Shown here: piece after piece, positions 26,149 through 35,139 of the stretch
Numbering within the stretch: the stretch's first letter is position 1
How the letters are laid out: the number at the start of each line of letters is the position of its first letter
NCBI RefSeq assembly: GCF_900232995.1
Contig: NZ_OCVX01000005.1
Coordinates: 268,831 to 332,830, forward strand
Source of the DNA: Mycobacterium simulans
GTDB taxonomy: Bacteria; Actinomycetota; Actinomycetes; Mycobacteriales; Mycobacteriaceae
DNA: 64,000 bases
Reading direction: 5' to 3'
Position numbers and translations under genes: made by a program
The notes under the pieces: generated by a model
What the model saw: the letters and a program-made list of their open reading frames with translations, nothing else
Told to the model about the DNA's origin: nothing
The model's database searches: none

Positions 26149-26742
26149 TTATTGCAGTAGTGCTGCGGTCAGCAGCGCCGCCAGCACCGGAATTCGTTGC
26201 TGCTCGATTTCCGGTTGTGGCAGCACCCCTTCCACTACGGCGGCGCCGTCGAACACGTTGGTCAGCAGTGCCACGATGACCGGAAATGTTTCCTCCGGAA
26301 TGCTCTCGACGCCGGGCAGCGCCCGGGCGGCATCGCAAATCCTTGCGGAGTACTGCCCAAGCTCGTGTTGCAAGGTGTCTTTGAGCTTGTCGTCGGTGCG
26401 CGCGGCGATCATCAGCTCGTACAGCACGGCGTTGGCGGGTCCGCTGGTGATGTCCCGCAGTATGGCCAACGCCGCGTCCAGCGCCGGCCGGTCGGCCGGT
26501 ATTTCGGCAACCCGCTTGGTGAACGTATCCAGTTGTCGACGCAACACTTCGGACGCCGTTGCCGCCATGAAGTCGCCCATCGTCTCGAAGTGGCGGAACA
26601 GCGCCCCCACGGACACCCCTGCGCGCTTGGTGATCATGGCGGCCGATGCCCGGGCGTAACCCACCTCGATGATGGTGTCGATGCTGGCCTCGAGCAGCCG
26701 CCCGACGGTTTCCTCGCGGCGTTCCTGTTGGGTCCTGGCCAT
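26149..26742 (-). CDS. TetR-family transcriptional regulator
   Basis: A 197-aa regulator with the helix-turn-helix at residues ~25-55 (ARASAAMITKRAGVSVGALFRHFET) and an all-helical ligand domain after it. It begins one base from the stop of the D-aminoacylase gene on the same strand and so is probably co-transcribed with it and controls it. Its ligand is unknown. It corresponds to Rv2912c. Confidence 0.9.
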   Translation of the reverse strand: MARTQQERREETVGRLLEASIDTIIEVGYARASAAMITKRAGVSVGALFRHFETMGDFMAATASEVLRRQLDTFTKRVAEIPADRPALDAALAILRDITSGPANAVLYELMIAARTDDKLKDTLQHELGQYSARICDAARALPGVESIPEETFPVIVALLTNVFDGAAVVEGVLPQPEIEQQRIPVLAALLTAALLQ

Positions 26743-26743
26743 C

Positions 26744-28546
26744 TCAGGCTCCGACGCTCAGGGCCGCCTGCCGTTGCCGCTCCCCTGCCCGCAAGAACCG
26801 GCCCGACTTCACGGTCTGACCGTAACCCTCGCGGAATTGGCCTCCAGACTGGCCTCCGCGGAAGACCACGGCGCCGCCCACGCCGGTGGCGACCACGGTC
26901 GCATCGTTGCGATTGACCATGCGACGCAAACCGCCGTAGAACGACACCTCGTCCTCGTGGTAGCCGTCCACCGAGTCATCCAGGAACGCCGGATCGATCA
27001 CCACGAAGTCCGCACGGTCACCCGTGCGCAAGGTACCGGCATTGATGCCAAACCATTCGGCCAATTCGCCGGTCAGGCGATACACCGCCCGCTCCAGGGG
27101 CATGAACGGCGTCCCGGCCAGCTGGGCGTCCCGCGTGCGCCTGAGCAGACGCAACCCGAAGTTGTAGAACGCCATGTTTCGCAGGTGCGCGCCGGCATCG
27201 GAGAAGCCCATGTGGACGCTCGGCTCGGCGGCGAGTTTGTTGAGCTGCTTGGGCCGGTGGTTGGCGACGGTGGTGGTCCACCGCACGTTGCGCTCCCCGT
27301 TCTCCACGAGCACATCCAGAAACGCGTCCAGCGGGTGCAGTCCGCGCTCGTCGGCGATCTTCCCAAAACTCTTGCCAATCAACGACTTATCGGGACATTC
27401 GACGATCACCGCGTCATGGAAGTCGCGATGCCACAACGACGGTCCAAGTTTGATGCGGTCGAATTCACGCCGGAACTTCCGGCGGTAAGTCTCGTCGGCC
27501 AGTAACTCGTTGCGCTCCAACTGGTCTCGTAGATGTAGGGCCGCCGTTCCGGCGCCGAACTCTTCGAAGACCGGCAAATCGATTCCATCGGAATACAACT
27601 CGAATGGGACGGGCAGGTGCTGGAACCGGATACTGGAGCCCAGCAGCTTGTTGAGCACGCGAGTGCCGAGCCCAAAGACGTACACCGCAAGCGGCATCGC
27701 CTTGGCATCGGCCGAGACCAGCAGACTCATCCGAACGCCCTTGCGACGGTTGAGTATCCGGCTGCTGGTCAAGAAGAACATCAGCGCCGACATCGGGCTA
27801 GCCACGTCGGGCGCGCTCTGCAAAATCCGCCCGCGCTTGCGCAGCACCTTGATCAGCCTGCGCCGCTCGCGCCAGGTCGCGAAGGTGGACGGCAGCGCAC
27901 GCGACCGAAAACGGTCGCCGTCGAGCTTGTCGATCGCCGAGTCCATCCCGGACATACCGAGCAGACCAGCATCGAGTGCCTCGTCGAGCAGCTTCGCCAT
28001 CTTGTCCACTTCGGCATCGGTGGGCCGGACGGTGGTGTCGGTGGCACGGTCGAGGCCAAGGACCGCAGCGCGCAGGTCCGAATGACCAAGCAGCGAGCTC
28101 ACATTCGGCCCAAGGGGCAAGGCGTTGATCGCCTGGATGTACTCCGCGGCTGTCGACCACGTCTTGTGGCTTTCCAGGGCGCCGAAGACGAATTCGCGCG
28201 GCACCGCTTCCACTCGGCTGAAGAGGTCGGCGGCGTCTTCGGAATTGGAGTAGACCGTCGACAGCGAGCAGTTGCCCAGCAGCACCGTGGTGACCCCGTG
28301 GCGCACCGACTCCCGCAGCCCCGGATCCAGCAGGATCTCGGCGTCGTAGTGGGTGTGTGCGTCGATGAAGCCGGGAACGACCCACTTCCCCGCCGCGTCG
28401 ATCACCTCCGGGCAGCCGGCCTCGTCCAGCGGTGTCGCGGAAACCGTGGTAACCACGCCGTCGCGAATGCCCAGCGTGCGGGTGCGTGGTGCGCTGCCGG
28501 TGCCGTCGAACCACAGCCCGTCGCGAATGATCACGTCGTAAGTCAC
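26744..28546 (-). CDS. N-acyl-D-amino-acid deacylase family amidohydrolase (Rv2913c-like)
   Basis: A 600-aa metal-dependent hydrolase of the D-aminoacylase group. The N-terminal beta domain (DVIIRDGLWFDGTG) is followed by the HxH metal site in DAHTHYDAEIL and the GVTTVLLGNCSLST segment with a cysteine typical of D-aminoacylases; GFSDAGAHLRNMAF carries a late metal-binding Asp/His pair. It probably removes acyl groups from N-acyl-D-amino acids, such as those released from cell wall. The start GTG 28546 has GGAGGG just upstream; earlier codons to 28585 have no such site. Confidence 0.9.
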   Translation of the reverse strand: MTYDVIIRDGLWFDGTGSAPRTRTLGIRDGVVTTVSATPLDEAGCPEVIDAAGKWVVPGFIDAHTHYDAEILLDPGLRESVRHGVTTVLLGNCSLSTVYSNSEDAADLFSRVEAVPREFVFGALESHKTWSTAAEYIQAINALPLGPNVSSLLGHSDLRAAVLGLDRATDTTVRPTDAEVDKMAKLLDEALDAGLLGMSGMDSAIDKLDGDRFRSRALPSTFATWRERRRLIKVLRKRGRILQSAPDVASPMSALMFFLTSSRILNRRKGVRMSLLVSADAKAMPLAVYVFGLGTRVLNKLLGSSIRFQHLPVPFELYSDGIDLPVFEEFGAGTAALHLRDQLERNELLADETYRRKFRREFDRIKLGPSLWHRDFHDAVIVECPDKSLIGKSFGKIADERGLHPLDAFLDVLVENGERNVRWTTTVANHRPKQLNKLAAEPSVHMGFSDAGAHLRNMAFYNFGLRLLRRTRDAQLAGTPFMPLERAVYRLTGELAEWFGINAGTLRTGDRADFVVIDPAFLDDSVDGYHEDEVSFYGGLRRMVNRNDATVVATGVGGAVVFRGGQSGGQFREGYGQTVKSGRFLRAGERQRQAALSVGA

Positions 28547-28655
28547 GGTTCCCTCCAGGTGGTCGAGTTGCAACGAAGCTAACATAGATAGTGATCACTC
28601 GCAATCTTTTATTTGGGTGCGCCGCTTCTCGACTGAAAGTGCTGGTCAAGTTCTA

Positions 28656-30422
28656 TCAGCGACCGGGGCCCGACGCCGTTGTGGACGGCGGTGTTGGATT
28701 GGCTGTGGAGGATTGCGATGGGTTAGCCGGGGACGGTGCGGGAACTTGCGCCGGGTCCGGCATGGCGACCGACGGCGGCACATCGCCGCTGCGGCTTGCC
28801 ACCGACGGGATCCGGATGACGGCGAACTGTTGATTGCACTCATTGGTTTCCACGGTGACGACCATCTCACCGACGAGATCGCCCTCCGGTTGCGGACGCA
28901 GCGACAGTACCTGCGTCGTGGTCTGAGTACTCGCCGCACCGTTGCGCCCGATGCAGGCGAACTGCACCGTTTCGGGCCGGGTCCGCCACTGGCCGTCGCC
29001 GAACTCCATGACTAACGGACGAACCCCTGGTTTCGGCAGTGTGTGGTCATTGTCATCGAGCATTCTTGCCGCGGCGAGGCACCTCGTGGGCGTGCAGGAC
29101 GACCGGATTGCCCACCAGGTGTTCACGTCCGGCGGTTGCGGGGTCGGGGTGTAGTCAAACGTCTGTTTTGAACGTTCGACCTCGATGCGGTACGTACCGT
29201 CGAGTGGTACCGGCGGGGTGCCCACGGCGGTGGTCGTGGGGGCGCTGGGCACGGCCGCTGCGCTTGTCGCGGGACTGCTCGCCTGCGTGGAGGTCGTGCT
29301 CGTCTCTCGCCCGATGGTGATGCCGACGGCGAACAGGCCAACGAGCAGCAACGCCGCTGCGACGCCGACGACGATCCGACGCGTATTAAGCCGCCTCGGC
29401 GCCGCGGATTCCTTGGTCTCGGTGGAAAACTCGTCCAAGCGCCGGGCCAACGCCGCGGCTGCCGACTGCAGGATCGTGGCGCGCCGTTTCGGGGTCGCGG
29501 CCGGCGGTGGCGGGTCCGGGGCGCCTTGTTCTTTGGCGTGCGCGATCTCCGGCCAGTCGTAAGCCGGGTAGTCGACCACGTACACGGGCGCCGCGTCCTC
29601 AATGGTCGCGAGGGCGTCGGGACTGCGGTCACCGATCGCGATACCAGCTCGTTCGGCGAGCGCGGCGGCGAACTCGCGGCAGCTGCCGAAGCGGTCAGCG
29701 GGTTGGTTGGCAAGCGCTTTGGATAGCGCGCCGTCCAGGCGTGCCAGATCTGGGCGTAGAACGCTGAGCGGCGGCGGCGCGGCATCGGCACTATCGACCG
29801 GCGGTGCACCGGTGAGCAGGTGCATCGTGGTGCTCGCCAACGCGTACTGGTCGGCGCGCCCGTCGCCTGGGGCACCCATCAGTTGTTCTGGTGCGGGGTA
29901 GGCGACCCCGCCGTCGGGGCCGCCCAGTTGGCGCCCAATCCCGAAGTCGGTCAACAGGATTCGGGGTTCACCTACGCCGGGATTTGTCAGTAGGATGTGG
30001 GCCGGCTTGACATCGCGATGGAGCAGTCCCCGCTGGTGCGCGTAATCGAGTGCTTCGGCCACCGCTGTGACGATGGAGAGCACCTCACCGACGGGCAAGA
30101 CGGTCGGGAAACGGTTGGCCATGTGCTGCACGGCGTCGATGCCGTCGACGTAGTCCATGGCGATCCACAGCTGTCCGTCGAATTCGCCGCGCTCATGGAC
30201 CTCCAAGATGTTGGGGTGATAAAGGTTTGCGGCGATCGCTGTCTCCCGGTGGAATCGCCGACAGAATTCGTCGTCGGCCGACATCGCCAGCGGAAGAACC
30301 TTCAGCGCCTGCCAGCCCGGCGATCCCGGCTGCTGGACCAGGTAGACCTGGCCGGTCGCCGAGGAACCCAGCATCCGGACAACGGTGTAGCCGGCAAAGA
30401 TCGCGCCGTTGGCCAACGCCAT
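28656..30422 (-). CDS. pknI: membrane Ser/Thr protein kinase PknI
   Basis: A 588-aa transmembrane kinase. The kinase domain (1-~260) has Lys41 (QALKVL), HRD at 135-137 and DFG at 159-161, then YPAPEQ. Two features are degenerate: the glycine loop reads GSSATGQ, lacking the central glycine, and the Mg-binding Asn after HRD is His142 (KPAHIL). A juxtamembrane linker leads to one membrane helix (~350-371) and an extracellular Ser/Thr/Pro-rich region with a ~110-residue globular domain. Weak or pseudokinase behaviour is possible. The M. tuberculosis orthologue has been linked to cell division and growth control. A tandem repeat lies before its start. Confidence 0.92.
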   Translation of the reverse strand: MALANGAIFAGYTVVRMLGSSATGQVYLVQQPGSPGWQALKVLPLAMSADDEFCRRFHRETAIAANLYHPNILEVHERGEFDGQLWIAMDYVDGIDAVQHMANRFPTVLPVGEVLSIVTAVAEALDYAHQRGLLHRDVKPAHILLTNPGVGEPRILLTDFGIGRQLGGPDGGVAYPAPEQLMGAPGDGRADQYALASTTMHLLTGAPPVDSADAAPPPLSVLRPDLARLDGALSKALANQPADRFGSCREFAAALAERAGIAIGDRSPDALATIEDAAPVYVVDYPAYDWPEIAHAKEQGAPDPPPPAATPKRRATILQSAAAALARRLDEFSTETKESAAPRRLNTRRIVVGVAAALLLVGLFAVGITIGRETSTTSTQASSPATSAAAVPSAPTTTAVGTPPVPLDGTYRIEVERSKQTFDYTPTPQPPDVNTWWAIRSSCTPTRCLAAARMLDDNDHTLPKPGVRPLVMEFGDGQWRTRPETVQFACIGRNGAASTQTTTQVLSLRPQPEGDLVGEMVVTVETNECNQQFAVIRIPSVASRSGDVPPSVAMPDPAQVPAPSPANPSQSSTANPTPPSTTASGPGR

Positions 30423-30463
30423 TCCGCGATCGTAACCGCGTTGGCGGCACCCCGCGCGGCAGG

Positions 30464-30605
30464 CTAGATGCGCAGCGACCCGCTGCGGGGACTAGATGCG
30501 CAGCGACCCGCTGCGCCCGGCTTCGCCGCGCTTGCGATCGCGGCGGGCTTGATGCGCAGCGACCCGCCGCGCCCGGCTTCGCCGCGCTTGCGATCGCTGC
30601 GGGGA
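30464..30605. repeat. ~57-bp tandem repeat before pknI, 2.5 copies
   Basis: Three units begin at 30464 (28 bp, truncated), 30492 and 30548 and end at 30605. Each starts CTAGATGCGCAGCGACCCGC or a one-base variant. The two longer units contain a core that is the reverse complement of the repeat at 46.2 kb. The array fills the gap between pknI and the amidohydrolase gene, and its last unit runs into the amidohydrolase stop codon (30606-30608), so CTAG at each unit start copies that stop. Confidence 0.88.
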
Positions 30606-31679
30606 CTAGATCCGAAACACCTTGCCGCGCAGGATCACGAGATCGGGCTGATTCAGCACACCGGGCCCCTGCCGCGGATCCGCGGAGTAGCACAAGAGAC
30701 CAGCCGGGGCCCCATCGTCCAAGCCGGGCCGGCCCAGCCAGCGCCGGGCATCCCAGCACGCCGCCCCCAGCGCCTCGGTGGGACTCATGCCGATGCTCTT
30801 GAGGGCCTCAACCTCGTCGGCGATCCGCCCGTGTTTGATCGTGCCGCCGGCATCGGTGCCGGCGTAGACCGGCACCCCCGCCTCCCGCGCCGCGGCGATC
30901 CGTCGATAGCTGCGGGAATAGAGGTCGCGCATGTGGGCCGCGTAGGTCGGATAGCGCCCCGCGGCGTCGGCAATGCCCGGGAAGTTCTCGAGATTGATCA
31001 GCGTGGGGACCAACGCGGTGCCGTGGTCGAGCATCAGGGCGATGGTCTCGTCGGTGAGCCCGGTGCCGTGCTCGATGCAGTCGATCCCAGCGGTAATCAG
31101 TCCGGGTAGCGCGTCCTCACTGAAGACGTGTGCGGTGACGCGTGCCCCGTGGGAGTGTGCGGCATCGATCGCGGCTTTGAGGACGTCGTCGGACCACAGT
31201 GGGGCGAGATCACCGATCTCGCGGTCGATCCAGTCGCCGACCAGTTTGACCCAGCCGTCGCCGCGCCGCGCCTGCTGGGCCACGGCGGCCGGCAGCTGAG
31301 ATTCGTCCTCGATCTCGACCGCAAAACCGGCGATATAGCGCTTGGGTCTGGCCAGATGCCTCCCGGCCCGGATGATGCGCGGCAGGTCTTCATGATCGTC
31401 GAGGCTGCGGGTATCCGTGGGTGAGCCACAGTCACGCAACAGCAGGGCGCCGACGTCGCGTTCGGTCTGGGCCTGAGCGATCGCCTCGTCAAGTTCGATG
31501 GCGCCATGCTGACCTAACCCGACGTGACAGTGGGCGTCCACCAATCCGGGCAGGATCCAGCCGCCGTCAAAGACGGTGTCTGCGCCGGCCACCGGCTCCG
31601 CGCTGATACGGCCGTCGACCGCCCACAGTTCGATCGCCGTCTCGTCGGGAAGCCCCCGACCTCGCACGTGCAGGCGCAC
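30606..31679 (-). CDS. amidohydrolase family metal-dependent hydrolase (Rv2915c-like)
   Basis: A 357-aa TIM-barrel amidohydrolase. Metal-binding HxH appears in LVDAHCHVGLG; later HAHSHGARVTAHV-type histidines (AHSHGARV, TAHVFS, DCIEHGTGL) and the final Asp in YAGTDAGGT follow the imidazolonepropionase/prolidase-like pattern. The substrate is unknown; peptide-like or cyclic amide compounds are likely. It begins seven bases after the ffh stop and is probably co-transcribed with ffh. Confidence 0.88.
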   Translation of the reverse strand: MRLHVRGRGLPDETAIELWAVDGRISAEPVAGADTVFDGGWILPGLVDAHCHVGLGQHGAIELDEAIAQAQTERDVGALLLRDCGSPTDTRSLDDHEDLPRIIRAGRHLARPKRYIAGFAVEIEDESQLPAAVAQQARRGDGWVKLVGDWIDREIGDLAPLWSDDVLKAAIDAAHSHGARVTAHVFSEDALPGLITAGIDCIEHGTGLTDETIALMLDHGTALVPTLINLENFPGIADAAGRYPTYAAHMRDLYSRSYRRIAAAREAGVPVYAGTDAGGTIKHGRIADEVEALKSIGMSPTEALGAACWDARRWLGRPGLDDGAPAGLLCYSADPRQGPGVLNQPDLVILRGKVFRI

Positions 31680-31686
31680 GGCCCGG

Positions 31687-33282
31687 CTAATTGTTGCCCG
31701 GGAACTTCAGCTTGGACAGATCGAAGTCGGCCAACCCGGGCGGCAGCTCGTCGAGCCCTTCGGGCATCTGCGACAGATCGGGGAACCCCCCGGGTAGGCC
31801 GGCCATGCCCGGTATGCCGGCCATACCCGGCCCGAATGGGCTCTTGGCCTTGGGCGGCGTCGGACCCCGCCCGCCCTTCTTGCCCTTCTTGCCGGCTTTT
31901 CCTTTGGCTCCCTTGGACTTTCGTGTCGCAGATTTGCGTCCCAGGCCCGGTATTCCCATGCCGCCGAGCATGGACGACATCATCTTTCGGGCTTCGAAGA
32001 AGCGGTCGACCAGCTGGTTGACCTCGGACACCGTCACACCCGAGCCGTTGGCGATACGCAACCGCCGGGACGCGTTGATGATCTTGGGGTCGGCCCGCTC
32101 TTCGGGCGTCATCCCGCGGATGATGGCTTGGATCCGGTCGAGTTGTTTGTCATCGACCTCGGCCAGCGCCTCCTTCATCTGCCCCGCACCGGGCAGCATG
32201 CCCAGCAGGTTGCCGATCGGCCCCATTTTGCGCACCGCGAGCATCTGCTCGAGGAAATCTTCCAGGGTCAGCTCGCCGGCACCGATCTTGGCCGCGGCTT
32301 CTTCGGCCCGCTGAGCGTCGAAGACCTGCTCGGCCTGTTCGATCAGGCTCAGCACATCGCCCATGCCCAGGATGCGGCTGGACATCCGGTCCGGGTGGAA
32401 GACGTCGAAGTCCTCCAGCTTCTCCCCGGTGGAGGCGAAGAGGATGGGAACACCGGTCACCTCACGGACCGACAATGCGGCACCACCACGGGCGTCACCG
32501 TCGAGCTTGGTCAGGACCACACCGGTGAATCCGACGCCCTCACCGAACGCCTGAGCGGTGGCGACGGCATCCTGGCCGATCATCGCGTCCAGGACGAACA
32601 GCACCTCATCGGGATTGACCGCATCGCGGATGGCGGCTGCCTGGGCCATCAGCTCTTCGTCGATACCCAGCCGTCCGGCGGTGTCGACGATGACCACGTC
32701 GAAGTGTTTGGCCCGAGCTTCGGCGAGCCCCGCCGCGGCGACGGCTACCGGGTCACCGGCAGGCCCGGTATCCGGGCCAGAAGGCGGAGCGCCGGGATGC
32801 GGTGCGAACACCGGAACCCCGGCACGCTCGCCAACGATTTGCAGCTGGTTAACCGCGGCCGGGCGCTGCAGGTCGCAGGCCACCAGCAGCGGTGTGTGCC
32901 CCTGGCCTTTGAGCCGTGCCGCCAATTTGCCGGCCAGCGTCGTCTTACCGGAGCCCTGCAGGCCGGCAAGCATCACCACGGTCGGCGGTGTCTTCGCGAA
33001 CGTCAGCTCGCGGGTCTGGCCGCCGAGGATGCCGATGAGTTCTTCGTTGACGATCTTGACGACCTGTTGCGCCGGGTTGAGGGCGCCGGACACCTCGGCG
33101 CCCCGGGCGCGTTCCTTGATCCGGTGAACGAACGCACGAACCACCGGCAGCGAAACATCGGCTTCCAGCAGCGCCAGCCGGATTTCGCGGGTGGTGGCAT
33201 CGATATCGGCGTCGGTAAGTCGGCCTTTGCCGCGCAGCCCCTGAAGGGCAGCGGTCAACCGGTCGGACAGCGATTCAAACAC
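31687..33282 (-). CDS. ffh: signal recognition particle GTPase Ffh
   Basis: A 531-aa SRP protein that, with 4.5S RNA, targets nascent membrane proteins to FtsY. The N domain (FESLSDRLTAALQGLRGKG) is followed by the GTPase with GLQGSGKTTLAGKLA, DTAGRLG and TKLDGDARGG. The Met-rich M domain carries MLGMLPGAGQMKEAL and RRLRIANGSGVTVSEVN. The last ~70 residues are Lys- then Gly/Pro/Met-rich. The start is GTG 33282. Its receptor gene ftsY lies 6 kb away in the same window. Confidence 0.97.
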   Translation of the reverse strand: MFESLSDRLTAALQGLRGKGRLTDADIDATTREIRLALLEADVSLPVVRAFVHRIKERARGAEVSGALNPAQQVVKIVNEELIGILGGQTRELTFAKTPPTVVMLAGLQGSGKTTLAGKLAARLKGQGHTPLLVACDLQRPAAVNQLQIVGERAGVPVFAPHPGAPPSGPDTGPAGDPVAVAAAGLAEARAKHFDVVIVDTAGRLGIDEELMAQAAAIRDAVNPDEVLFVLDAMIGQDAVATAQAFGEGVGFTGVVLTKLDGDARGGAALSVREVTGVPILFASTGEKLEDFDVFHPDRMSSRILGMGDVLSLIEQAEQVFDAQRAEEAAAKIGAGELTLEDFLEQMLAVRKMGPIGNLLGMLPGAGQMKEALAEVDDKQLDRIQAIIRGMTPEERADPKIINASRRLRIANGSGVTVSEVNQLVDRFFEARKMMSSMLGGMGIPGLGRKSATRKSKGAKGKAGKKGKKGGRGPTPPKAKSPFGPGMAGIPGMAGLPGGFPDLSQMPEGLDELPPGLADFDLSKLKFPGNN

Positions 33283-33366
33283 GCCCGCCAGCCTAATGGT
33301 GTACGGGTGCAGCGCGACACTCACACTGCGGCGACGACACGCCGACACACATCGCCCTGGGTTGAG

Positions 33367-33398
33367 TTTCGGCGAATCATGTCGCAACTACGCCGAAA
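33367..33398. promoter_or_regulatory. 8-bp inverted repeat in the ffh/helicase divergent gap
   Basis: TTTCGGCG (33367-33374) and CGCCGAAA (33391-33398) are perfect complements with a 16-base spacer. They lie in the 183-base gap between the divergent ffh and helicase genes, about 68 bases before the helicase start. It may be a regulator site or an RNA hairpin in the leader. There is no further evidence. Confidence 0.4.
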
Positions 33399-33465
33399 TG
33401 CGTTGCCATGCTACATTTCACAGCCGCACTCACGGTCGGGCAGCTACGGGGGGGATCTGTTGTCG

Positions 33466-35139
33466 ATGCAGCTCCGCGGCTGGCAGCGCCGGGCATTAGT
33501 CAAGTACCTCGGCACCCAACCGCGGGACTTCCTGGCCGTGGCGACTCCCGGCTCGGGGAAAACGGCATTCGCCCTGCGCGTCGCGGCCGAACTGCTGGGC
33601 CATCGCGCCGTCGACCAGATCACGGTCGTCGTGCCGACCGAGCACCTCAAGATCCAGTGGGCGCAGGCGGCCGGACGTCATGGCCTTTCGCTTGACCCGA
33701 GGTTTTCCAACTCCAATCCCCAGACCTCGCCGGAGTACCACGGCGTCGTCGTCACCTATGCCCAGGTCGCTGCGCATCCGACGCTGCACCGGGTGCGCAC
33801 CGAGCAACGCAAGACCTTGGTCGTCTTCGACGAGATCCACCACGGAGGTGACGCAAAAACCTGGGGCGACGCCATCCGGGAAGCATTCACCGACGCCACC
33901 CGCCGACTTGCGTTGACGGGCACGCCATTTCGCAGCGACGACAGCCCCATCCCCTTCGTCACCTACGAGCCCGACGCTGACGGGGTGCCGCGGTCGCAGG
34001 CCGATCACACCTACGGCTACGCCGAAGCGCTGGCCGACGGTGTGGTCCGGCCGGTGGTGTTCCTCGCCTACTCGGGGCAGGCGCGCTGGCGGGACAGCGC
34101 CGGCGAAGAGCACGAGGCGCGCCTGGGCGAGCCGCTGTCCGCCGAACAGACCGCGCGAGCGTGGCGCACCGCACTGGACCCCGCCGGGGAGTGGATGCCG
34201 GCGGTGATCACCGCCGCCGACCAGCGGCTACGCCAACTGCGTACGCACGTGCCCGACGCCGGCGGCATGATCATCGCCTCCGACCGGACCGCGGCACGCG
34301 CATACGCCGCCTTGCTAAAGAAGCTGACCTCCGAAACCCCGACCGTGGTGCTCTCTGACGACCCGGGGTCATCGGCCCGCATCACCGAATTCGCCGCGAG
34401 TACCGGCCGGTGGCTGGTGGCGGTGCGCATGGTGTCCGAAGGCGTCGACGTGCCCCGGCTGGCGGTTGGGATCTACGCCACCAGCGCCTCGACGCCGCTG
34501 TTCTTTGCACAAGCCATCGGCCGGTTCGTCAGGTCACGCCGCCCAGGCGAAACGGCGAGCATCTTCCTGCCGTCGGTACCCAATCTTTTGCAGCTGGCCA
34601 GTGAGCTGGAGGCCCAGCGCAACCATGTGCTCGGCAAACCGGATCGGGAATCGATGGATGATCCCCTCGACGGCGATCCTGCCACGAGAACGCAAACCGA
34701 GCAGGACGATGTGGAGAAGGGCTTCACCGCACTGGGAGCCGACGCCGAACTGGATCAAGTCATCTTCGATGGATCCTCGTTCGGCACCGCCGCACCCGCT
34801 GGAAGCGAGGAAGAGGCCGACTACCTCGGCATCCCCGGGTTGCTCGACGCCGAGCAGATGCGCGCCCTGCTGCACCGACGCCAGGACGAGCAACTCCAGA
34901 AGCGCGCGGCGGCCGGCCAGGCAGCACCGGCACAGCTAACCACCCACGGTCAGCTCCGCGAGCTGCGCCGCGAACTCAACACGCTGGTCTCGATAGCCCA
35001 CCACCGCACCGGCAAACCACACGGATGGATCCATAACGAACTGCGCCGGCGATGCGGCGGCCCCCCGATCGCCGCGGCAACCCGGGACCAGCTCAAAGCA
35101 CGCATCGATGCCGTGCGGCAGCTCAACGCGGAGACTTAA
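33466..35139 (+). CDS. DEAD/DEAH-box helicase (superfamily 2, Rv2917-like)
   Basis: A 557-aa putative DNA/RNA helicase. Walker A is PGSGKT at residues 28-33, Walker B is VVFDEIHHGGD (a DEIH variant), motif III is LALTGTPFRSDD, and motifs V/VI are MVSEGVDVPRL and QAIGRFVRSRRPGE. The C-terminal ~100 residues carry a charged region and a conserved HHRTGKPHGWIH block. I use ATG 33466; TTG 33460, closer to the G-rich stretch at 33448-33455, would add two residues. The stop overlaps that of the convergent glnD. The function is not established. Confidence 0.9.
   Translation: MQLRGWQRRALVKYLGTQPRDFLAVATPGSGKTAFALRVAAELLGHRAVDQITVVVPTEHLKIQWAQAAGRHGLSLDPRFSNSNPQTSPEYHGVVVTYAQVAAHPTLHRVRTEQRKTLVVFDEIHHGGDAKTWGDAIREAFTDATRRLALTGTPFRSDDSPIPFVTYEPDADGVPRSQADHTYGYAEALADGVVRPVVFLAYSGQARWRDSAGEEHEARLGEPLSAEQTARAWRTALDPAGEWMPAVITAADQRLRQLRTHVPDAGGMIIASDRTAARAYAALLKKLTSETPTVVLSDDPGSSARITEFAASTGRWLVAVRMVSEGVDVPRLAVGIYATSASTPLFFAQAIGRFVRSRRPGETASIFLPSVPNLLQLASELEAQRNHVLGKPDRESMDDPLDGDPATRTQTEQDDVEKGFTALGADAELDQVIFDGSSFGTAAPAGSEEEADYLGIPGLLDAEQMRALLHRRQDEQLQKRAAAGQAAPAQLTTHGQLRELRRELNTLVSIAHHRTGKPHGWIHNELRRRCGGPPIAAATRDQLKARIDAVRQLNAET

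Noticed and set aside
32128..35139. Open frame of 1003 codons covering the helicase gene and its upstream region on the plus strand
   Set aside because: The first ~445 codons run antisense through ffh and have the biased composition of a shadow frame; the helicase proper starts near 33466.
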